This document shows positions 19,972 through 27,968 of a stretch of 64,000 nt of DNA, piece after piece (position 1 is the first letter of the stretch; the number at the start of each line of letters is the position of its first letter). Position numbers and translations under genes: made by a program. Where the stretch lies: NCBI GenBank assembly GCA_937879875.1, contig CALFMN010000079.1, positions 14,120-78,119 of the forward strand, read 5' to 3'. Source of the DNA: an uncultured Chloroflexota bacterium. Its GTDB lineage: Bacteria > Chloroflexota > Dehalococcoidia > CAUJGQ01. The notes under the pieces were generated by a model. That model saw nothing but the letters and a program-made list of their open reading frames with translations. It did not search any database and had not been told where the DNA came from.

Positions 19972-21225
19972 ATGGATCACCGTTCGTTGTTCGCACCCCC
20001 CGAAGGCATGCCCTTCGCGGGCATCAAGGTAGTCGATTTCGCCTGGGTGGGCGTGGGGCCGATCGTGGCACGACACCTGGCCGATTTCGGCGCCACCGTC
20101 CTGCGCGTCGAGTCGAGCACGCGGCCGGACACGCTGCGGCTGGCGCCGCCCTTCCGCGACGGTCAGCCCGGCCTCGACCGCAGCGCCTTCGGCGCGGTCT
20201 ACAACACGAACAAGCTGGGGCTGGCGCTGAACCTGCGCCTGCCGCGAGCGCGCGAGCTGGCGATCCGGCTCGTGCGCTGGGCGGACATCGTCACCGACAG
20301 TATGACGCCGGGCTCGCTGGCGAAGCTGGGTCTGGGCTACGAGGATCTGCGCCGCGTCAAGCCGGAGATCCTGATGTACAGCACGACGCAGATGGGCCAA
20401 ACGGGGCCGTACCGCGACTTCGGCGGCTACGGCCAGCACGGCGCCTCCACGGCCGGCTTCCATGCGCTCACCGGCTGGCCCGACCGCGCGCCGGCCGGCA
20501 TCTTCGGCGCCTACACGGATTTTGTCGCGCCGTGGTTCCTCTACACCGCTCTGGTAGCGGCCCTGGACTACCGCGACCGCACCGGCGAGGGGCAGTATCT
20601 CGACGAATCGCAGGTTGAGGCGGCGCTGCAGATTTTGGGGCCGGCGCTGCTGGACTACGCCGCGAGCGGCCAGGCGCTCCAGCGCAGCGGCAACGACGAT
20701 GCGGAGATGACCCCGCACGGCGTCTTCCCCTGTGCCAGCGACGGGGGGTCGGACGACCGCTGGCTGGCGATCGCCGTGCGCGACGCGGCCGACTGGGCGG
20801 CGCTCGCAGCGGTCATCGGCCGGACGGAGTGGGTGCAGGACGAGACGTTGCGCGACACCGCGGCAAGACGCGCCCGGAGTGAAGAGCTTGCCGGTGCGAT
20901 CACCGCCTGGACGCGCCAGCGCACGCCGCACGAGGCGATGGTGGTGCTGCAGGCGGCGGGCGTGCCGGCGGGCGCGGTGCAAACCTGCGAAGAGCTGTTC
21001 GCCGATCCGCAGCTCTTGCACCGCGGGCACTGGTGGACGCTCGATCACGCGGTGATGGGGCCGCACGCATACGATGCGCCGGCGTGGAAGCTATCAGAGT
21101 CGCCGGCACAGCCGCGCCGCGCCGGCCCCACCCTCGGCCAGCATACCCACGCCATCTGCCACGAAATCCTCGGCCTCGGCGACGAAGCGATCGCTGAGTT
21201 GACCGCCGAGGGTGTGTTTGAATAG
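19972..21225 (+). CDS. CaiB/BaiF (class III) CoA-transferase, second
   Basis: A 417-residue paralogue of the gene before it: GIKVVDFAWVGVGPIVARHLADFGATVLRVES, a STTQMGQTGPYRDFGGYGQH segment, GEGQYLDESQVEA, and a C-terminal VMVVLQAAGVPAGAVQT region. The catalytic-Asp position again appears to be Glu (SQVEA). Tandem CaiB genes may form a heterodimer, as in benzylsuccinate CoA-transferase; this is inference. The ATG is chosen over the GTG codon immediately before it. Likely co-transcribed with the thiolase/DUF35 pair. Mirrored at 28652-29905. Confidence 0.88.
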   Translation: MDHRSLFAPPEGMPFAGIKVVDFAWVGVGPIVARHLADFGATVLRVESSTRPDTLRLAPPFRDGQPGLDRSAFGAVYNTNKLGLALNLRLPRARELAIRLVRWADIVTDSMTPGSLAKLGLGYEDLRRVKPEILMYSTTQMGQTGPYRDFGGYGQHGASTAGFHALTGWPDRAPAGIFGAYTDFVAPWFLYTALVAALDYRDRTGEGQYLDESQVEAALQILGPALLDYAASGQALQRSGNDDAEMTPHGVFPCASDGGSDDRWLAIAVRDAADWAALAAVIGRTEWVQDETLRDTAARRARSEELAGAITAWTRQRTPHEAMVVLQAAGVPAGAVQTCEELFADPQLLHRGHWWTLDHAVMGPHAYDAPAWKLSESPAQPRRAGPTLGQHTHAICHEILGLGDEAIAELTAEGVFE

Positions 21226-21365
21226 CGCGTAGTATTGCAGTGACCGGTTTTCCGCCGCGGGCGGCGCTGCGGCACTTGCTTTAACCTGCGCTGGTGCCGG
21301 CTTGATGACGCCTGTGCCATCGGATCAAAGCGATGACTGCGGCCATGCGATGCCAGCAGCAGGCC

Positions 21366-21407
21366 GTGCTGCAACGGGCCGTTTTTGAGAATGGCCCTTC
21401 GCAGCAC
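21366..21407. repeat. Hairpin upstream of the NUDIX gene
   Basis: GTGCTGCAACGGGCC (21366-21380) and GGCCCTTCGCAGCAC (21393-21407) form a 15-bp stem with two mismatches around a T-rich 12-base loop. It lies about 40 bases before the NUDIX start and could be a leader hairpin. Mirrored at 28470-28511. Confidence 0.5.
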
Positions 21408-21449
21408 AGCCCGCAAATTGTAGCGCGCCGGACATCAGGGGGTCCGAAG

Positions 21450-21908
21450 GTGGTTCTGAGGCGCAAAGCGCTCGCGTACATCACCTGCGGCGTGCGGCTG
21501 CTCGTGTTTGAGCACGTCGATTTCCCGGAGGCCGGCATCCAGGTGCCGGCGGGCACGATCGAGCCCGGCGAGGAGCCGGCGGCTGCGGCGCTACGCGAGG
21601 CATTCGAAGAGACCGGGCTCGCGAGGTTGCAGCTCGTGGACTTTCTCGGCGCACGACGGCGCGATATGAGTGACGTCGGTTTGCCAGAGATCCACGAACG
21701 GCACTTCTTTCACCTGCAATACGATGGCGCCGCGCCCGCGTCATGGCAGCACGACGAGTGCCACGCGAGCGATGCCAGCGGTCCGATTCGTTTTCGTCTC
21801 TATTGGACGCCGCTGCCCGACGGTGTGCCGGAGCTGATCGCCGGCCACGGCGACTTGCTGCCGATGCTGATCGACCGCCTCACGCGTGTCGGCCAAAAGA
21901 TCTGGTAA
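21450..21908 (+). CDS. NUDIX hydrolase
   Basis: About 152 residues from a GTG preceded by AGGGGG. The NUDIX box is complete: G35, then E41, R49-E50 and E53-E54-T-G-L (GTIEPGEEPAAAALREAFEE then TGL). NUDIX enzymes hydrolyse nucleoside diphosphates linked to another group, including capped RNA 5' ends and dinucleotide polyphosphates. It lies 117 bases upstream of hen1 in the same direction, so a role with RNA repair is possible but inferred. A longer ATG start at 21333 would run through the leader hairpin. Mirrored at 27969-28427. Confidence 0.85.
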   Translation: MVLRRKALAYITCGVRLLVFEHVDFPEAGIQVPAGTIEPGEEPAAAALREAFEETGLARLQLVDFLGARRRDMSDVGLPEIHERHFFHLQYDGAAPASWQHDECHASDASGPIRFRLYWTPLPDGVPELIAGHGDLLPMLIDRLTRVGQKIW

Positions 21909-22025
21909 GGGCGCAAGCCGGTCTTTCCGAGGTCGGCCTTACTGGCAGGGCGCTTCGGCTCGCTCTGTGCGGCGCAACCGGTGCCCAGGAGCCTTTCGAG
22001 ATCAGATGCAGAAAACGGAGCCCTG

Positions 22026-23546
22026 ATGCTTCTGACCATTGCGACCACACACGCGCCGGCAACGGACCTCGGCTTCCTGCTGCACAAGCACCCCGACCGT
22101 TGCCAGCGCTTTGAGCTGGCGTTCGGCGCGGCGTACGTCTTCTATCCCCAGGCGTCGGCTGAACGCTGTACCGCGGCGCTGTTGCTCGACGTGGACCCGG
22201 TCGGCCTGGTGCGCGGGCGCAAGGGACCCGGCGAGACGCCGCTTGCCGCCTACGTCAGCGACCGGCCCTACGTCGCCAGCTCGTTCCTGAGTGTCGCGAT
22301 CGCCAGCGTGTTTCGCAGCGCGATAGCCGGCCGCTGCGAGGCCAGGCCGGAGCTGGCCGCAACGCCGCTTCCGCTCGAAGCGCGGATCTCGGCCGTGCCC
22401 TGCCGCGGCGGCGAGGCGCTGCTGCGCCGGCTGTTCGAGCCGCTGGGCTATGCCGTGAGCTGCGAGGGCCACGCGTTGGACGAGCGGTTCCCCGAGTGGG
22501 GCGCCAGCCGCTATTTCACCGTCACGCTCGGCGCCACCTGCCGGCTGGCCGATCTGCTCGGCCATCTCTACGTGCTGATTCCGGTGCTCGACCAGGAGAA
22601 GCACTACTACGTCGGCGCCGACGAGGTCGAAAAGCTGCTGCGCCACGGCGCCGGTTGGCTCGCGGCGCACCCCGAGCGCGAGCTGATCGTGCGGCGCTAC
22701 CTGCTGCGCAAGCGCGACCTCGCCCGCGCCGCCCTCGACCGCCTGCTCGCGGAAGAAGGCGAGGCAGAATCAGAAGAAGTGGCCCTGTCCGACACCGATG
22801 CGATCGCGGCAGCCGACTCAGCCGCAATACCCTCCTCAGACGATCCTCCCTCTCCCATCGCCATGGGGGAGGGCCGGGGAGGGGGCGGCCGCACGCCGCT
22901 GAACGAGCAACGCCTCAACGCCGTGCTCGCGGCGCTGCGGGCCAGCGGCGCAAAGCGTGTGCTCGACCTCGGCTGCGGCGAGGGCCGGCTGCTGAAGGCG
23001 CTGCTGGACGACCACAGCTTCGGCGAGATCGTGGGCATGGATGTTTCGCACCGGGCGCTGGAGAAGGCCGCCGGCCGCGTGCGGCTGGAGCGGCTGCCGG
23101 AGCGGCAGCGCGCCCGCATCAAGCTGATTCAGGGCTCGCTCGTCTACCGGGATGCGCGCCTTGCCGGCTTCGATGCCGCCGCCGTGGTGGAAGTGATCGA
23201 GCATCTGGACCCGCCGCGGCTCGCCGCTTTCGAACAGGCGCTGTTCGCGCATGCGCGGCCGGGCACGATCGTGCTGACCACGCCCAACGCCGAGTACAAC
23301 GTGCGCTACGGTGAGCTGCACGCCGGCGCCGTGCGCCATGAAGACCATCGCTTCGAGTGGACGCGGCAACAGTTCCGCGAGTGGGCCGGGGGCGTGGCCG
23401 CGCGGCACGGCTACGGCGTGCGCTTCTTGCCCGTCGGCCCGGACGAGCCGGAGGCCGGCTCGCCGACGCAGATGGGGGTATTTGGCGTCGCCTCACCCCC
23501 TGGCCCCCTCTCCAGCGTTTTTCCATCGCGCGAAGCGCGATCTTAA
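22026..23546 (+). CDS. hen1: Hen1, 3'-terminal RNA ribose 2'-O-methyltransferase
   Basis: A 506-residue bacterial Hen1. The N-terminal Hen1-L domain covers about residues 1-245 (TDLGFLLHKHPDRCQ... AYVFYPQA). The SAM methyltransferase domain covers 290-490, with VLDLGCGEGRLLKALL and the metal-binding set E389xxE392-H393 plus the DHRFEW His441. It methylates the 2'-OH of a broken RNA 3' end before Pnkp seals it, blocking re-cleavage at that site. Residues about 274-287 (PSPIAMGEGRGGGG) and the last ~15 residues are encoded by interspersed hairpin repeats. Mirrored at 26331-27851. Confidence 0.93.
   Translation: MLLTIATTHAPATDLGFLLHKHPDRCQRFELAFGAAYVFYPQASAERCTAALLLDVDPVGLVRGRKGPGETPLAAYVSDRPYVASSFLSVAIASVFRSAIAGRCEARPELAATPLPLEARISAVPCRGGEALLRRLFEPLGYAVSCEGHALDERFPEWGASRYFTVTLGATCRLADLLGHLYVLIPVLDQEKHYYVGADEVEKLLRHGAGWLAAHPERELIVRRYLLRKRDLARAALDRLLAEEGEAESEEVALSDTDAIAAADSAAIPSSDDPPSPIAMGEGRGGGGRTPLNEQRLNAVLAALRASGAKRVLDLGCGEGRLLKALLDDHSFGEIVGMDVSHRALEKAAGRVRLERLPERQRARIKLIQGSLVYRDARLAGFDAAAVVEVIEHLDPPRLAAFEQALFAHARPGTIVLTTPNAEYNVRYGELHAGAVRHEDHRFEWTRQQFREWAGGVAARHGYGVRFLPVGPDEPEAGSPTQMGVFGVASPPGPLSSVFPSREARS
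22846..22886. repeat. In-frame type B hairpin repeat inside hen1
   Basis: CCTCCCTCTCCCATCG and CCATGGGGGAGGG form an imperfect hairpin, extended by CCGGGGAGGGGG. It sits in frame in the linker between the two Hen1 domains and follows a low-complexity Glu/Ser/Ala stretch. Mirrored at 26991-27031. Confidence 0.7.
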
Positions 23547-23569
23547 AATGCCGAGGGGGAACTGAGGAA
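23491..23569. repeat. Type B repeat spanning the hen1 stop
   Basis: It opens with CCTCACCCCCTGGCCCCCTC and closes with GAGGGGGAACTGAGG, with the small hairpin ATCGCGC-GAA-GCGCGAT (23525-23541) in between. It supplies the last Hen1 codons and stop, and its end abuts the GAGGAAG ribosome site of pnkp. Mirrored at 26308-26386. Confidence 0.6.
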
Positions 23570-23577
23570 GTTGTTTG

Positions 23578-25119
23578 ATGGCTGCGGTTCAGATTCCGGC
23601 GCTGTCGCTGGTGGTGCTGGTGGGAGCATCGAGTTCGGGGAAGTCGAGCTTCGCCCGGCGGCACTTTCTGCCGACCGAGATCGTGACCTCCGACTTCTGC
23701 CGCGGGCTCGTGGCCGACGACGAGAACGACCTGTCCGCCACGGCCGACGCGTTCGCCGTGCTGCACTTCATCGCGAGCAAGCGGCTGGAGCGCGGCCGTT
23801 TGACCGTCGTCGACGCGACGAGTCTGAAGCCGGAGGACCGCAAGCCGCTGGTCACGCTGGCACGCCAGCACCACGTCGTGCCTGTCGCGATCGTGTTCAA
23901 CCTGCCCGAGCCGCTGCTGCGCGAGCGCCACGTCGGGCGCACGGACCGCGACTTTCCGCCGCACGTCATTCGCCGGCAGGTAGACCAGCTACGCCGCTCG
24001 CTCGGCTCGTTGCAACGCGAGGGCTTCCGCAACGTCTGCATCTTCCGCTCGCAGGATGAAGTTGATGCGGCGACGATTGAGCGCACGCGCCTCTGGACCG
24101 ACCGCCGCGACGAGCACGGGCCGTTCGACCTGATCGGCGACGTTCACGGCTGCCGCGCCGAGCTGGAGGCGCTGCTGGTGCAGCTTGGCTATGTCGCGGG
24201 CGAAGACGGCGTGCCGCGCCATCCTGCCGGCCGCAAAGCCGTCTTGCTCGGCGATCTGGTGGACCGCGGGCCGGACACGCCCGGCGTGCTGCGCCTGGCG
24301 ATGCGCATGGAGCGGGCCGACGCGGCGCTCTGCGTGCCCGGCAACCACGACGATAAGCTGAAGCGCGCCCTCGTCGGCCGTAAGGTGCAGATCACGCACG
24401 GGCTGGGCGAGTCGCTGGCGCAGCTCGCGCTGGAGCCGGCCGAGTTCCGCGCAGAGGTCGAGAAGTGGATCGACGGCCTGATCAGCCACTTCGTGCTGGA
24501 CGATGGCCGGCTCGTCGTGGCGCACGCGGGCATGAAGCAGGCGATGCAGGGCCGCGCCTCGCGCGCCGTGCGCGCCTTCGCCCTCTACGGCGAGACGACG
24601 GGTGAGACGGACGAGTACGGCCTGCCGGTGCGCTACCCTTGGGCCAGTGAGTACCGCGGCCCGGCGATCGTCGTCTACGGTCACACGCCGACGCCGGAGC
24701 CGGAGTGGCTGAACGGCACGATCTGCATCGACACCGGCTGCGTTTTCGGCGGCCGGCTCACGGCGCTGCGCTACCCGGAGCGTGAGCTGGTTTCCGTGCC
24801 CGCGGCGCGGACCTATTACGAGCCGTCGCGGCCGTTCCCCCTCCCCGGCCCTCCCCCAATGCGTTGGGGGAGGGAGAACGAGACAACTGCACCGCGTTCG
24901 GGGAGTGACAACGAGACGACTCCATCTCTCCCCCATCGCGATGGGGGAGAGATGGAGTCGTCTCGTTGTCACTCCCCGAACGCGGTGCAGTTGTCTCGTT
25001 CTCCCTCCCCCAACGCATTGGGGGAGGGCCGGGGAGGGGGAACGGCCGCGACGGCTCGTAATAGGTCCGCGCCGCGGGCACGGAAACCAGCTCACGCTCC
25101 GGGTAGCGCAGCGCCGTGA
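23578..25119 (+). CDS. pnkp: Pnkp polynucleotide 5'-kinase/3'-phosphatase, cut at the fold-back
   Basis: The ATG follows GAGGAAG. Genuine sequence covers residues 1-453. The N-terminal kinase has the P-loop GASSSGKS (16-23) and TSDFCR (D39, R42). The central metallophosphatase (about 180-405) has D188-V-H190-G, GDLVDRG (D226) and GNHD (N256, H257, D258), ending at GGRLTALRYPERELVS. Bacterial Pnkp of RNA repair has a C-terminal RNA ligase domain after this. Here, after a hairpin-repeat linker, the frame crosses the axis at 24938 and reads antisense of itself to residue 513. The ligase is therefore missing and the C-terminus is not real protein. Confidence 0.85.
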   Translation: MAAVQIPALSLVVLVGASSSGKSSFARRHFLPTEIVTSDFCRGLVADDENDLSATADAFAVLHFIASKRLERGRLTVVDATSLKPEDRKPLVTLARQHHVVPVAIVFNLPEPLLRERHVGRTDRDFPPHVIRRQVDQLRRSLGSLQREGFRNVCIFRSQDEVDAATIERTRLWTDRRDEHGPFDLIGDVHGCRAELEALLVQLGYVAGEDGVPRHPAGRKAVLLGDLVDRGPDTPGVLRLAMRMERADAALCVPGNHDDKLKRALVGRKVQITHGLGESLAQLALEPAEFRAEVEKWIDGLISHFVLDDGRLVVAHAGMKQAMQGRASRAVRAFALYGETTGETDEYGLPVRYPWASEYRGPAIVVYGHTPTPEPEWLNGTICIDTGCVFGGRLTALRYPERELVSVPAARTYYEPSRPFPLPGPPPMRWGRENETTAPRSGSDNETTPSLPHRDGGEMESSRCHSPNAVQLSRSPSPNALGEGRGGGTAATARNRSAPRARKPAHAPGSAAP

Positions 25120-26299
25120 GCCGGCCGCCGAAAACGCAGCCGGTGTCGATGCAGATCGTGCCGTTCAGCCACTCCGGCTCCGGCGTCGGCGTGTGACCGT
25201 AGACGACGATCGCCGGGCCGCGGTACTCACTGGCCCAAGGGTAGCGCACCGGCAGGCCGTACTCGTCCGTCTCACCCGTCGTCTCGCCGTAGAGGGCGAA
25301 GGCGCGCACGGCGCGCGAGGCGCGGCCCTGCATCGCCTGCTTCATGCCCGCGTGCGCCACGACGAGCCGGCCATCGTCCAGCACGAAGTGGCTGATCAGG
25401 CCGTCGATCCACTTCTCGACCTCTGCGCGGAACTCGGCCGGCTCCAGCGCGAGCTGCGCCAGCGACTCGCCCAGCCCGTGCGTGATCTGCACCTTACGGC
25501 CGACGAGGGCGCGCTTCAGCTTATCGTCGTGGTTGCCGGGCACGCAGAGCGCCGCGTCGGCCCGCTCCATGCGCATCGCCAGGCGCAGCACGCCGGGCGT
25601 GTCCGGCCCGCGGTCCACCAGATCGCCGAGCAAGACGGCTTTGCGGCCGGCAGGATGGCGCGGCACGCCGTCTTCGCCCGCGACATAGCCAAGCTGCACC
25701 AGCAGCGCCTCCAGCTCGGCGCGGCAGCCGTGAACGTCGCCGATCAGGTCGAACGGCCCGTGCTCGTCGCGGCGGTCGGTCCAGAGGCGCGTGCGCTCAA
25801 TCGTCGCCGCATCAACTTCATCCTGCGAGCGGAAGATGCAGACGTTGCGGAAGCCCTCGCGTTGCAACGAGCCGAGCGAGCGGCGTAGCTGGTCTACCTG
25901 CCGGCGAATGACGTGCGGCGGAAAGTCGCGGTCCGTGCGCCCGACGTGGCGCTCGCGCAGCAGCGGCTCGGGCAGGTTGAACACGATCGCGACAGGCACG
26001 ACGTGGTGCTGGCGTGCCAGCGTGACCAGCGGCTTGCGGTCCTCCGGCTTCAGACTCGTCGCGTCGACGACGGTCAAACGGCCGCGCTCCAGCCGCTTGC
26101 TCGCGATGAAGTGCAGCACGGCGAACGCGTCGGCCGTGGCGGACAGGTCGTTCTCGTCGTCGGCCACGAGCCCGCGGCAGAAGTCGGAGGTCACGATCTC
26201 GGTCGGCAGAAAGTGCCGCCGGGCGAAGCTCGACTTCCCCGAACTCGATGCTCCCACCAGCACCACCAGCGACAGCGCCGGAATCTGAACCGCAGCCAT
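24758..26299 (-). CDS. pnkp: Pnkp, mirror copy, cut at the fold-back
   Basis: Same protein as at 23578: kinase P-loop, then metallophosphatase, then loss of the expected ligase at the axis. Real sequence is 24939-26299. The two copies run head to head and overlap across the axis, each using part of the other's antisense as a false C-terminus. Confidence 0.85.
   Translation of the reverse strand: MAAVQIPALSLVVLVGASSSGKSSFARRHFLPTEIVTSDFCRGLVADDENDLSATADAFAVLHFIASKRLERGRLTVVDATSLKPEDRKPLVTLARQHHVVPVAIVFNLPEPLLRERHVGRTDRDFPPHVIRRQVDQLRRSLGSLQREGFRNVCIFRSQDEVDAATIERTRLWTDRRDEHGPFDLIGDVHGCRAELEALLVQLGYVAGEDGVPRHPAGRKAVLLGDLVDRGPDTPGVLRLAMRMERADAALCVPGNHDDKLKRALVGRKVQITHGLGESLAQLALEPAEFRAEVEKWIDGLISHFVLDDGRLVVAHAGMKQAMQGRASRAVRAFALYGETTGETDEYGLPVRYPWASEYRGPAIVVYGHTPTPEPEWLNGTICIDTGCVFGGRLTALRYPERELVSVPAARTYYEPSRPFPLPGPPPMRWGRENETTAPRSGSDNETTPSLPHRDGGEMESSRCHSPNAVQLSRSPSPNALGEGRGGGTAATARNRSAPRARKPAHAPGSAAP
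24834..24875. repeat. In-frame type B hairpin in the pnkp linker
   Basis: CCCTCCCCCAA (24849-24859), loop TGCG, TTGGGGGAGGG (24864-24874): a perfect 11-bp stem. It is translated as PLPGPPPMRWGRE after the phosphatase domain. A near-direct repeat (AACGAGACAACT / AACGAGACGACT) and the axis hairpin follow. Mirrored at 25002-25043. Confidence 0.7.
24919..24958. repeat. Symmetry axis of the palindrome, within a short hairpin repeat
   Basis: The axis lies between 24938 and 24939 in TCG|CGA. The immediate surroundings, CTCTCCCCCATCG and its complement, match the short GC-rich hairpins found elsewhere in this locus (22846, 24849, 18000). A natural hairpin of about 26-34 bp probably existed here and served as the turning point for template switching, strand snap-back or mis-assembly. 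Confidence 0.85.
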
Positions 26300-26330
26300 C
26301 AAACAACTTCCTCAGTTCCCCCTCGGCATT

Positions 26331-27851
26331 TTAAGATCGCGCTTCGCGCGATGGAAAAACGCTGGAGAGGGGGCCAGGGGGTGAGGCGACGCCAAATACC
26401 CCCATCTGCGTCGGCGAGCCGGCCTCCGGCTCGTCCGGGCCGACGGGCAAGAAGCGCACGCCGTAGCCGTGCCGCGCGGCCACGCCCCCGGCCCACTCGC
26501 GGAACTGTTGCCGCGTCCACTCGAAGCGATGGTCTTCATGGCGCACGGCGCCGGCGTGCAGCTCACCGTAGCGCACGTTGTACTCGGCGTTGGGCGTGGT
26601 CAGCACGATCGTGCCCGGCCGCGCATGCGCGAACAGCGCCTGTTCGAAAGCGGCGAGCCGCGGCGGGTCCAGATGCTCGATCACTTCCACCACGGCGGCG
26701 GCATCGAAGCCGGCAAGGCGCGCATCCCGGTAGACGAGCGAGCCCTGAATCAGCTTGATGCGGGCGCGCTGCCGCTCCGGCAGCCGCTCCAGCCGCACGC
26801 GGCCGGCGGCCTTCTCCAGCGCCCGGTGCGAAACATCCATGCCCACGATCTCGCCGAAGCTGTGGTCGTCCAGCAGCGCCTTCAGCAGCCGGCCCTCGCC
26901 GCAGCCGAGGTCGAGCACACGCTTTGCGCCGCTGGCCCGCAGCGCCGCGAGCACGGCGTTGAGGCGTTGCTCGTTCAGCGGCGTGCGGCCGCCCCCTCCC
27001 CGGCCCTCCCCCATGGCGATGGGAGAGGGAGGATCGTCTGAGGAGGGTATTGCGGCTGAGTCGGCTGCCGCGATCGCATCGGTGTCGGACAGGGCCACTT
27101 CTTCTGATTCTGCCTCGCCTTCTTCCGCGAGCAGGCGGTCGAGGGCGGCGCGGGCGAGGTCGCGCTTGCGCAGCAGGTAGCGCCGCACGATCAGCTCGCG
27201 CTCGGGGTGCGCCGCGAGCCAACCGGCGCCGTGGCGCAGCAGCTTTTCGACCTCGTCGGCGCCGACGTAGTAGTGCTTCTCCTGGTCGAGCACCGGAATC
27301 AGCACGTAGAGATGGCCGAGCAGATCGGCCAGCCGGCAGGTGGCGCCGAGCGTGACGGTGAAATAGCGGCTGGCGCCCCACTCGGGGAACCGCTCGTCCA
27401 ACGCGTGGCCCTCGCAGCTCACGGCATAGCCCAGCGGCTCGAACAGCCGGCGCAGCAGCGCCTCGCCGCCGCGGCAGGGCACGGCCGAGATCCGCGCTTC
27501 GAGCGGAAGCGGCGTTGCGGCCAGCTCCGGCCTGGCCTCGCAGCGGCCGGCTATCGCGCTGCGAAACACGCTGGCGATCGCGACACTCAGGAACGAGCTG
27601 GCGACGTAGGGCCGGTCGCTGACGTAGGCGGCAAGCGGCGTCTCGCCGGGTCCCTTGCGCCCGCGCACCAGGCCGACCGGGTCCACGTCGAGCAACAGCG
27701 CCGCGGTACAGCGTTCAGCCGACGCCTGGGGATAGAAGACGTACGCCGCGCCGAACGCCAGCTCAAAGCGCTGGCAACGGTCGGGGTGCTTGTGCAGCAG
27801 GAAGCCGAGGTCCGTTGCCGGCGCGTGTGTGGTCGCAATGGTCAGAAGCAT
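26331..27851 (-). CDS. hen1: Hen1 RNA 3'-end methyltransferase, mirror copy
   Basis: Identical to 22026-23546: Hen1-L domain, repeat-encoded linker, and a methyltransferase with the EVIEH and DHRFEW metal-binding residues. It is followed on this strand by pnkp. Confidence 0.92.
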   Translation of the reverse strand: MLLTIATTHAPATDLGFLLHKHPDRCQRFELAFGAAYVFYPQASAERCTAALLLDVDPVGLVRGRKGPGETPLAAYVSDRPYVASSFLSVAIASVFRSAIAGRCEARPELAATPLPLEARISAVPCRGGEALLRRLFEPLGYAVSCEGHALDERFPEWGASRYFTVTLGATCRLADLLGHLYVLIPVLDQEKHYYVGADEVEKLLRHGAGWLAAHPERELIVRRYLLRKRDLARAALDRLLAEEGEAESEEVALSDTDAIAAADSAAIPSSDDPPSPIAMGEGRGGGGRTPLNEQRLNAVLAALRASGAKRVLDLGCGEGRLLKALLDDHSFGEIVGMDVSHRALEKAAGRVRLERLPERQRARIKLIQGSLVYRDARLAGFDAAAVVEVIEHLDPPRLAAFEQALFAHARPGTIVLTTPNAEYNVRYGELHAGAVRHEDHRFEWTRQQFREWAGGVAARHGYGVRFLPVGPDEPEAGSPTQMGVFGVASPPGPLSSVFPSREARS

Positions 27852-27968
27852 CAGGGCTCCGTTTTCTGCATCTGATCTCGAAAGGCTCCTGGGCACCGGT
27901 TGCGCCGCACAGAGCGAGCCGAAGCGCCCTGCCAGTAAGGCCGACCTCGGAAAGACCGGCTTGCGCCC

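Noticed and set aside
24940..25119. C-terminal 60 residues of the pnkp frame as a novel domain
   Set aside because: They are the reverse-complement reading of pnkp's own linker and phosphatase end across the axis.
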